Source of the DNA: a virus
Virus record (IMG/VR): IMGVR_UViG_3300025687_000183
Span: 1-32,375 of that record
Length of the DNA: 32,375 bases
Direction: 5' to 3' (one strand)
Shown piece after piece: positions 19,393 to 25,259 of the stretch (position 1 is the stretch's first letter; every line of letters begins with the position of its first letter). Both the position numbers and the translations under genes were made by a program. The notes beneath the pieces are model-generated. The model was not told where the DNA came from and did no database searches. It saw only the letters and a program-made list of their open reading frames with translations.

Positions 19393-19506
19393 TTCTATAT
19401 TATATATAAAATATAAGCTAGTGAAAGCTAAAGTACTCTCTACTACAGAAAGATAAAGAGAAAGAACAAGAAAAAGAACTAGTTAGAAAGTACTATTATA
19501 GTATAA
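19393..19506. promoter_or_regulatory. Divergent AT-rich control region between tail operon and small plus-strand gene
   Basis: These 114 bases separate two head-to-head genes. Next to the minus-strand start is a run of TATA steps (19397-19412) that reads TATAATA at about -12 to -6 from the ATG at 19392, near the T4 late promoter TATAAATA. Next to the plus-strand start is the near-palindrome TACTAT-T-ATAGTA (19491-19503), then TATAA touching the ATG at 19507. The middle (about 19446-19485) is nearly all purine on the plus strand. Neither start has a Shine-Dalgarno. No ORF is seen here. Confidence 0.6.
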
Positions 19507-19815
19507 ATGGACAACAAACAAGAGCTTACTGAGCTAATAGAACAGATTAACTACGGTCTTTCTCTGCGGTTCAAGGAAAAGTGGAGACATAGATTTAGCG
19601 AGCATTTTATCCAAATTTTTCAGGATAAAATGTTCCAGTCTTGGAAAAACCAAAGACCTCTGAAGTTGTCCGCTTTAATGACGGTCTACAGGAAGAATCG
19701 ATACTCTGACTCAGAAGTTCACGAATTTCTTCGCTTGATTTCTATCGAGGATTACTTCCCTGTAGTTAATCTTGACAAGAAGTTTATGGAGATGAGGAAG
19801 TCTCAGCAGAACTAA
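19507..19815 (+). CDS. Small hypothetical protein
   Basis: A 102-residue, mostly helical protein with basic and aromatic residues (FKEKWRHRFSEHF, MFQSWKNQRP). No known motif is recognised. I considered the small T4 replication and late-transcription factors (gp33, gp62, RegA) and saw no match. It stands alone on the plus strand between the tail operon and the nuclease gene, whose 3' end is only 3 nt away on the other strand. The ATG is embedded in TATAAATGG and directly follows a TACTAT/ATAGTA palindrome, with no Shine-Dalgarno, so it may be read from a very short leader. Likely an early or middle gene, by its orientation with the helicase and primase. Confidence 0.7.
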   Translation: MDNKQELTELIEQINYGLSLRFKEKWRHRFSEHFIQIFQDKMFQSWKNQRPLKLSALMTVYRKNRYSDSEVHEFLRLISIEDYFPVVNLDKKFMEMRKSQQN

Positions 19816-19818
19816 AGC

Positions 19819-20613
19819 CTAAACGTCCATCTTTTTGTTTTTTCTAGCTTGGTTTCTTTCCTCAACAGCTTTGTTGTACTCCACTAAATGATTAGCGTTG
19901 AACTTCGGGCAGCACTCCTTGAATCCGCACCAATCACAAAACTGGTTCATTTGAGGAAAGAAGTCAGTCTTTTTTTTCTTCCTAATCTCCCACACCTTCT
20001 GTGTCAGCTTCCTGATGTACATCATTACGTGAGCTTCAGAATACTTAATGTTTACTAGCCTGTCTAGATGTGGGTAATAGTGAGCTAATGTAATGTTCGG
20101 TACAGGCACGTTATACATTTTGTGTACAGCGAAAGCGTACAGGAGCATTTGCGGGTCATTGTACAGTTCCCGCTTGGTCGTCGCTCTCTTGCTGGTCTTG
20201 TAGTCGATGACGAGATATTTTCCGTCAGAACTCTTGACCACACGGTCTATAATGCCGTTGACAGCGTAACCCTCCTTGAGGTCTACCGCGAAGGTCTGCT
20301 CAGTAGCGACATGCTCAGTGGCTGACAATGACTGGTTGAACCTGAAGAAGTTTTCTACGCAAGGCTTCAAAAGCTTTTCCTTGTCTTCACCAAATGTATA
20401 ATTTTCTCGCAGACTTTTGGCTAGGTTCCACAACTCATCAACGGACGTGCTGTGTACTCCGTCCTCAAGAATCTTGTGGACATAGGAGCCGAACTGAAGA
20501 GCGTCCGTATTCTTGGACTTTTCCGGCAGATAGTCGATATATTTGAATTTGTACTTCAGTTTGCACTCATCGTAGACTTTAATCTTACTGGGCGACACTT
20601 TATTGATAAACAT
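19819..20613 (-). CDS. PD-(D/E)XK nuclease, RecB/Cas4-like with probable Fe-S cluster
   Basis: A 264-residue nuclease of the RecB/PDDEXK_1 type. Active-site pattern in order: His46 (FGSYVHKILE), Asp123 (GIIDRV), Asp137-Tyr-Lys139 (VIDYKTSK), and the Gln155/Tyr159 helix (PQMLLYAF). Cys17 (DECKLKYKFKY) and a C-terminal group Cys226, Cys229 and Cys234/235 (FCDWCGFKECC) match the one-plus-three cysteines that hold a 4Fe-4S cluster in AddB/Cas4 proteins. It probably resects or trims DNA ends during recombination-dependent replication or packaging clean-up. The start has a strong AGGAGG 7 bases upstream. Its ATG overlaps the ATG of the divergent primase gene inside CATG. No cas gene is near, so an adaptation role is not suggested. 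Confidence 0.88.
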   Translation of the reverse strand: MFINKVSPSKIKVYDECKLKYKFKYIDYLPEKSKNTDALQFGSYVHKILEDGVHSTSVDELWNLAKSLRENYTFGEDKEKLLKPCVENFFRFNQSLSATEHVATEQTFAVDLKEGYAVNGIIDRVVKSSDGKYLVIDYKTSKRATTKRELYNDPQMLLYAFAVHKMYNVPVPNITLAHYYPHLDRLVNIKYSEAHVMMYIRKLTQKVWEIRKKKKTDFFPQMNQFCDWCGFKECCPKFNANHLVEYNKAVEERNQARKNKKMDV

Positions 20614-21592
20614 GGATATTCCTCCTTCTGTTATTAGAGACTATCTGGACGAGAAGTTCACGGAAAGTTCCGTGGCTGGACGGGAGTTTCGTACAAACTC
20701 TCTTTTCACAGAGGACACCAAACAGAAGCTTTACATCAATCTAGATACGGGATTTTGGATTGATTTTAAGTCTAGCGAGAAGGGAAATTTCTATCAGCTA
20801 GTCTCCATGGTGGATAATGTTCCATATCGGAACGCCAGAACCTACATCAATAAACTTGCGTTTGACAAGGGGGCGAACCTCTTTGAGATTTCAAGTCTCA
20901 ACGTGGATAATGTAGCGATTGAAGCGGAAAGAACCATCGCCGAGGACGTAAAGAGTTTTGTTGAGGTGACACCGACAAAGGATATCAACAGTCCTAGTCT
21001 GCTCAAGAGAGCCGCCGCTAAGTTCGCCTATAGCCGAGGCTTGCAACAGTTCAAGTTCTTCGTTGCGAATTACGGAAAGTATCATCAGCGCGTAATCATC
21101 CCTTACTTTCACAACGAAAAGGTTTTTTACTTTCAAGCAAGAACGCTCCTGAATCGGGAACCCAAATACCTAAACCCGAGCAAGGCTTTGTACGGAATTA
21201 AGACTTCTGAGATTCTGTACCCCTACGATGAGTCCCAGGATTATGTTATCGTTACGGAAGGTCCGCTTGATGCAATGACCCTACGCGCCGCTGGATACAA
21301 CGCCACCTGTACGCAGGGCTGTAAGATGTCTACGGTCCAAGCTAAGAGCCTCAAGCCCCAGAAGGTCATCGTGGCTTATGATAACGACGAAAGCGGCAGA
21401 GAGGGGCTTAAAACAGCTAAGAAGAGACTCTTGTTTGAGCGCCGGGACAGCATATACAAACTCGTTCCGCCCAAGGAATTCAAGGACTGGAACGAGTTTT
21501 GGGTAAAGGGGAAGGAATCCTTCTGTGCCTATGTTGAGAAGAACATCGCTCCCGCAAGCTGGGAATCTCTCGTTATCGAACGATTAACTTGA
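20612..21592 (+). CDS. 61: DnaG-type DNA primase with TOPRIM domain and cysteine-free zinc-finger region
   Basis: A 326-residue primase, counterpart of T4 gp61, making RNA primers for lagging-strand synthesis with a replicative helicase that is not in this window. The TOPRIM motifs are clear: Glu216 (VTEGPLDAMTL) and Asp257/Asp259 (VAYDNDESG). The preceding basic part has FQARTL and EPKYLNP, typical of DnaG-type primases. The N-terminal part (29-62) follows the outline of a zinc-binding domain (SLFTEDTKQKLYIN, then GFWIDFKSSEKGNFYQL), but the four expected cysteines appear as Ser30, Thr33, Asp51 and Ser54. I chose ATG at 20612; an in-frame TTG at 20603 also exists. No Shine-Dalgarno is seen. 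The 3' end overlaps the convergent structural gene by 20 nt. Confidence 0.88.
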   Translation: MDIPPSVIRDYLDEKFTESSVAGREFRTNSLFTEDTKQKLYINLDTGFWIDFKSSEKGNFYQLVSMVDNVPYRNARTYINKLAFDKGANLFEISSLNVDNVAIEAERTIAEDVKSFVEVTPTKDINSPSLLKRAAAKFAYSRGLQQFKFFVANYGKYHQRVIIPYFHNEKVFYFQARTLLNREPKYLNPSKALYGIKTSEILYPYDESQDYVIVTEGPLDAMTLRAAGYNATCTQGCKMSTVQAKSLKPQKVIVAYDNDESGREGLKTAKKRLLFERRDSIYKLVPPKEFKDWNEFWVKGKESFCAYVEKNIAPASWESLVIERLT

Positions 21593-22562
21593 ACTTGGGG
21601 CTGTAGATGGTTGAGTCGAGAATGGTAAACTTGGCTTGAACCTCGTAGACCCCGGTCGTGCTTCCAAGATTATCCTCTGCTGAGATTGCTGCGATAGCGT
21701 TCGTGTCCCACAAGTAAGAAATCGTACCGTGAGAATCTACTTCAACCCCAGAGCTAATAAATCCTGGAGTTCCTCCTGAGCCAGTAACCACTACTCTTGA
21801 GGTAAGGTTTGGGGTCTCGTTTAGCTTGGTAATTTTTATTTCCGGGCTTTGAAGTAGGGAACCAGTTTCCATAAGGTTCCGAAGACTCTCTCGTATTGGC
21901 TCATTGTCGATTACCAAGTGCGTTTTCATACGCAGCTTTTCTTTTGAACCAACGTCAATATACCGATTTACGAGCTTGTTCTGTGTCGTGACCTCAATAG
22001 GCTCACTGGTCGTAAATACATTAGCGGTGTCTAGGTTAAAAGTGTTGACGTAGATTTGGGCTTTTGAGCCTTCCGCGTCCACGACGGTCCAAATGTCAAT
22101 ATACCCACCAGTAGCAGAGGCGCTGTTTGTGAATGTCGGGTCTGAAGCCGCCGTGGATGAAAGTGGGAAAAACTCTGTTCCCGTCTGGAGGATGACAGAG
22201 AAATGACCCGCGTCGGTCAGATAAATACTGCTCGCCGTGTTGCTAGTCCCGTCGTAAGCTGAGGGAGCCGGGAATCCTGAAGGTTCCGCGCACGGGGTAA
22301 ATGCAGGGAAGTTGATATTACGAAATACCATCTTCTCCTGACCAGTCGCGCTGACCAAACCATAGTTTGTGGAGTCTGCATTTAAGTCTAGGTACTGGTC
22401 TGGCGCTCCGAACTGCGTGTTAGGGAAGATATGTACTGAGCATACTTGGAAAGGGTTGGTGTAAACCCCGTCTTTCACAAAGTAGAAATCTAATTTAGTT
22501 TTAGACAGGGGAGAAGGGCGGTTCTGCCTGTTTACAACCGTGGTTCCGTTGAAAGTAGTCAT
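21573..22562 (-). CDS. Putative virion structural protein with Ig-like C-terminus
   Basis: A 329-residue, beta-rich, Ser/Thr/Asn-rich protein in operon with the gp26/gp51-like gene. The opening PLSKTKLDFYFVKDGVYTNP is followed by alternating strand-like stretches. The last 80 residues (SRVVVTGSGG through TGVYEVQAKF to YSPKFKLIV) look like one Ig-like domain. I do not recognise a T4 homologue. It is probably a tail, neck or decoration protein, given its neighbours. A TAGGA element lies just upstream of the ATG at 22562, and TCTAAATA (one mismatch from TATAAATA) overlaps the end of the preceding reading frame. Confidence 0.75.
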   Translation of the reverse strand: MTTFNGTTVVNRQNRPSPLSKTKLDFYFVKDGVYTNPFQVCSVHIFPNTQFGAPDQYLDLNADSTNYGLVSATGQEKMVFRNINFPAFTPCAEPSGFPAPSAYDGTSNTASSIYLTDAGHFSVILQTGTEFFPLSSTAASDPTFTNSASATGGYIDIWTVVDAEGSKAQIYVNTFNLDTANVFTTSEPIEVTTQNKLVNRYIDVGSKEKLRMKTHLVIDNEPIRESLRNLMETGSLLQSPEIKITKLNETPNLTSRVVVTGSGGTPGFISSGVEVDSHGTISYLWDTNAIAAISAEDNLGSTTGVYEVQAKFTILDSTIYSPKFKLIVR

Positions 22563-22569
22563 ATCCTAC

Positions 22570-22746
22570 TTATTTAGAGGAAAGAGCTTCACTCTCTTTC
22601 TGTTTTTCGTCTAAAAGTTGTTCCAGATATTCTTCCCTTTCTATGCCCGTCATAAGAAACACATCAGACAGGCTGAAGTGTCCGTGATGCACGAGAACAT
22701 AGCTTTGCTTCGCTAGGCTTTCCAGAACGAAGCCTAGCTCACTGAG
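22570..22746 (-). CDS. gp51-like -1 frameshift extension of the gp26-like protein
   Basis: This is a 58-codon extension in the -1 frame relative to the gp26-like gene, ending at TAA 22572-22570. It has no ATG until its 32nd codon and no Shine-Dalgarno, so it is best read as the second half of a frameshift product. The -1 frame is closed by a TAA shortly upstream of the slip site. The peptide starts LSELGFVLESLAKQSYV and contains HGHFSLSDVFLMTGIEREEY, a helix-turn 'F-S-x-x-D-V-x-x-M-T-x-x-E-R-E' motif typical of gp51-like and tail-assembly-chaperone C-terminal domains, then a charged helix. Ribosomes that slip would make a fusion of about 357 residues. Without it, 164 bases here would be unexplained in a densely packed genome. 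Confidence 0.72.
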   Translation of the reverse strand, partial: LSELGFVLESLAKQSYVLVHHGHFSLSDVFLMTGIEREEYLEQLLDEKQKESEALSSK

Positions 22747-22752
22747 AAAAAA
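22712..22752 (-). promoter_or_regulatory. Programmed -1 frameshift site: slippery heptamer plus hairpin
   Basis: Read on the minus strand, the gp26-like frame contains T TTT TTC (22752-22746), a canonical X XXY YYZ heptamer in the correct phase. Seven bases (TCAGTGA) follow, then a perfect 9-bp inverted repeat, GCTAGGCTT and AAGCCTAGC, with a 9-nt loop (22738-22712). The zero-frame stop TAG lies inside the 5' arm. An alternative 6-bp pairing (GCTTCG with CGAAGC) overlaps the same segment. Confidence 0.75.
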
Positions 22753-23642
22753 TACTCGTTGAGAGGAATGACGGCTTTAGAGACTTCGTCGCAGTTAGCG
22801 CAAGTAAAGCTCATATCCAGTTGCATTCCGTAATCGCTACTTACAATCTTCTCTCTTAGGAAAGCAACATCCTTTACAGTAGTGTTCTCAATGAACGCCT
22901 TCTTCAGCTTCTCGTCGGTGTACTTTCCGACCGAGACCATAAAGCGCCACAGATTATCAGTGAGCTTATCGATGGACTGCATATAGAACTCGTCTTTGCT
23001 TCTTGGGCTTACGAAGGTTACTTCCTGTTGGCTGTCGGGAAGAACCACCTTAAACGGTTCGGTGTAGTCATCTGGCACATAGTTCACCGGAACTTCAGAG
23101 ATGAGAACGCTGAGTTTGTTCTGCGCGGAGCAATGCTGACACTCTGGTTCGATGGTGTACTCATCACCGTAGGAAATCTCGCGAAGCTTAAACAACAAAT
23201 AGTTTTTGTCGAAAAGGGTCATCGAGTCGTGGTCCAGCCCACGAACACAAGCGTTGAAAAGAGAGCGGATGATTTCCTCTCCATCCTTAGCGTTTTTCAT
23301 ACTACGAAGCTTTCTTTCTTCCGCAAAAGTAAAGGGGCGAATCTCTACAAACTCTTCACATTGAATGTATGCCTTTCCTCTGGAGGGCAAAGAAACCCGT
23401 CTCCAGGCTTGAGTAGTTTCTACATTCACAAGAAGACTCTTAAGAGCCTCTGCGTAGGTAGTGTCTACGACATCGACAGTCTTAGCCTCACTCACGGGCG
23501 CTGGCGCAGTAGATACCTTAGCTGGTGGCTCGGGGGTTGGCTCTGGCTTCAAGTTCTCTAAATCAACAGACGAGTTGGGGTCTAGACCTGCCTTTTCCAT
23601 ATGCGTTCTGGCTAGGTCAATTAGTGATTTTTCTTCGCTCAT
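22734..23642 (-). CDS. 26: Baseplate protein gp26-like (T4 gp26/gp28 zinc-ribbon family)
   Basis: A 302-residue zero-frame product. A Pro/Ala-rich linker (about 32-52) precedes a folded domain with SLPSRGKAY, IRPFTFAEERKLRS and REISYGDEYTIEPECQHC, then a final FTCANCDEVSKAVIPLNEYF. Two CxxC pairs (Cys168/171 and Cys281/284) make a split zinc ribbon, characteristic of the T4 baseplate gp26-type family (PF12322). In T4 gp26 takes part in hub assembly with gp51, and the -1 extension here is gp51-like, so this gene may encode both parts through frameshifting. The ATG lies beside a palindrome-rich divergent region; no Shine-Dalgarno is visible. Confidence 0.83.
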   Translation of the reverse strand: MSEEKSLIDLARTHMEKAGLDPNSSVDLENLKPEPTPEPPAKVSTAPAPVSEAKTVDVVDTTYAEALKSLLVNVETTQAWRRVSLPSRGKAYIQCEEFVEIRPFTFAEERKLRSMKNAKDGEEIIRSLFNACVRGLDHDSMTLFDKNYLLFKLREISYGDEYTIEPECQHCSAQNKLSVLISEVPVNYVPDDYTEPFKVVLPDSQQEVTFVSPRSKDEFYMQSIDKLTDNLWRFMVSVGKYTDEKLKKAFIENTTVKDVAFLREKIVSSDYGMQLDMSFTCANCDEVSKAVIPLNEYFFSVS

Positions 23643-23685
23643 AATTTTTTAAGATAGCTGCTATCTTTTACTATAATAGTAAAAA
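23643..23685. promoter_or_regulatory. Two tandem palindromes between gp26-like and helicase genes
   Basis: The 43-base divergent gap is almost filled by two perfect inverted repeats. AAGATAGC-T-GCTATCTT spans 23651-23667 (8-bp arms, 1-base centre). TTTTACTAT-A-ATAGTAAAA spans 23666-23684 (9-bp arms, 1-base centre) and contains TATAAT. The helicase GTG follows at once at 23686. This looks like an operator/promoter pair; neither has a T-run placed as a terminator for an incoming gene. The core TACTAT-W-ATAGTA recurs at 19491-19503. Confidence 0.6.
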
Positions 23686-25035
23686 GTGATTAGAATTTCT
23701 GTAAATAATAGTTTTTCTGTTTTACAGACGGACAACAAAAAACTGCTGTCAACACTTCAACAGAAATATTGCGCCAAAGTTCCTGGCTACCAATACTCTT
23801 CCGCTTACAAAAGAGGGGGTTGGAAGGGCGAGAAGTATTTCTTCTCCGCCAAAACCGGGAAGTTCGGTACAGGTCTGCTTTCTTACATTGAAGAAGACCT
23901 CAACTATCTAGGCATTCCGTATGAAATAGAGGATTTTCGCAACGCAACCCACAACGACAGCATCACGCTCCCTCAGGTCGATTTTAGAGCCTACCAGAGC
24001 GATTTAATCCATAAAGCCCTGTCCGAGAAGGGTTGTATCATAAAGTCGCCCACAGGCTCTGGAAAGACCGTTGTGCTAGGAGGTCTGATAAAGGCTCTTG
24101 AAGACAAGACAGGTCTCATCTTTTTCACAAAGAAGCAGCTTCTGTACCAAACCTATGAACAGCTTCGAGAATGGGGGTTTGACGTGGGTCTCGCTTTTGG
24201 TGATGGTGTTATCATTAAGCCAATCACTTTATGCACTATTCAATCCATCGACAAGGTGCTGGATAGTCACCTACAACAGTCTGAGTTCATTATTTTTGAT
24301 GAGGTCCACGAGTTTGGCAAAGGAAAGGTAGCGTCAAAAGCCGTTAAGTCATTTCCGAACGCTACGTACCGCATCGGCATGACCGCCACGGTTCCGACTG
24401 ACCCGATTAGTAAGCTTACTCTTATATCTGGGCTAGGCAAGGTAATTGAAGAGGTTGACGCCAAGGAGCTTGTGGAGATGGGCTTTCTCACTGAACCTCT
24501 GATTCAAATTATTCCAGTAAAGGATACAACGACCATTGAGGATACGGAACTTTCGTACCGGGAAATATATGAAAAGTATATCACAGATAACGAACTTCGG
24601 AATACTATGATTGTTGAGCTTGTCAAGAAGATTTCCGAAAAACCTTCCCGAACTCTGATTATCGTGAAGGACTTGAAACACGCGGAGATTCTTCACGAGC
24701 TTCTCCCAGGGTCTCTTAAACTTGAAGGCAAGGACGATATCGTTTCCCGCAAGAAAACCATTGAGAAGTTTGCTAGCTCAGAGAAGGCGGTCCTGATTGG
24801 AACAACAATTATGCAGACTGGAATCGACATTCCTGAGATTACCCATCTTGTCAACGCGAGGGGTTTGAAGTCTGAGATTGCCACGATTCAGGCGATGGGT
24901 CGAGCTTTGCGAATTCATAAATCGAAACAAAAAGTATTCATCTTTGATTTCTTTGATAAAGCTCCCTATCTACAAAAACACGCCAAGGAAAGGATAAAGT
25001 CCTACAAATCTCTTGGTATGGAGATACAAGAATGA
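23686..25035 (+). CDS. uvsW: UvsW-like SF2 DNA helicase
   Basis: A 449-residue superfamily 2 helicase. Motifs in order: a Q-motif-like AYQSDLI (102-108), Walker A SPTGSGKT (121-128), motif Ia FFTKKQLLYQ, DEVH box (205-208, IIFDEVHEFG), motif III GMTAT (231-235), and near the end motif VI QAMGRALRIHKSKQ. An N-terminal domain of about 100 residues precedes the ATPase core, as in T4 UvsW. UvsW remodels stalled forks, unwinds R-loops and so shifts T4 from origin-driven to recombination-driven replication. Length is close to the T4 protein. The first codon is GTG right after a palindrome, without Shine-Dalgarno. The next gene's ATG overlaps this stop (ATGA). Confidence 0.9.
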   Translation: MIRISVNNSFSVLQTDNKKLLSTLQQKYCAKVPGYQYSSAYKRGGWKGEKYFFSAKTGKFGTGLLSYIEEDLNYLGIPYEIEDFRNATHNDSITLPQVDFRAYQSDLIHKALSEKGCIIKSPTGSGKTVVLGGLIKALEDKTGLIFFTKKQLLYQTYEQLREWGFDVGLAFGDGVIIKPITLCTIQSIDKVLDSHLQQSEFIIFDEVHEFGKGKVASKAVKSFPNATYRIGMTATVPTDPISKLTLISGLGKVIEEVDAKELVEMGFLTEPLIQIIPVKDTTTIEDTELSYREIYEKYITDNELRNTMIVELVKKISEKPSRTLIIVKDLKHAEILHELLPGSLKLEGKDDIVSRKKTIEKFASSEKAVLIGTTIMQTGIDIPEITHLVNARGLKSEIATIQAMGRALRIHKSKQKVFIFDFFDKAPYLQKHAKERIKSYKSLGMEIQE

Positions 25036-25259
25036 AAAACGTCAACGAAGAAACTCGAAAACTAAATCAGTTCACCCCAACGGCACTTGAGCGTATCAAC
25101 GTCATCGAGGACCGAATTCGGAGAATCAAAGAAAGCAACAAAGTCGAAGAGCAAACAATAAAAGACCTCGATAACTTAATATACGAGGTCTTAGTATTGC
25201 GTTCTGGTTTCGTTCAGAACCTAATGAACTGGATGAAGCAAGGGTATACTATCGATTAG
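25032..25259 (+). CDS. Small helical protein coupled to the UvsW-like helicase
   Basis: A 75-residue, charged, helical protein (ALERINVIEDRIRRIKE, then DLDNLIYEVLVLRSGFVQNL) likely to form a coiled-coil hairpin. The start overlaps the helicase stop as ATGA (25032-25035), so translation is probably coupled. In T4 a small gene, uvsW.1, also follows uvsW; I note the parallel but cannot show homology. The end meets the convergent acidic-protein gene with a 4-base overlap of stop codons. Function unknown; a helicase partner is a guess from coupling. Confidence 0.72.
   Translation: MKNVNEETRKLNQFTPTALERINVIEDRIRRIKESNKVEEQTIKDLDNLIYEVLVLRSGFVQNLMNWMKQGYTID

Noticed and set aside
19446-19485. Polypurine run as a structured RNA or origin
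   Set aside because: Purine-rich but without inverted or iterated repeats that would support a defined element.
19507-19815. Assignment of the 102-residue protein to gp33, gp62 or RegA
   Set aside because: Size fits roughly but no shared motif is visible; left as hypothetical.
19819-20613. Cas4 of a phage CRISPR system
   Set aside because: Fe-S RecB-type nuclease motifs alone do not show this; no repeats, cas1 or cas2 are present.
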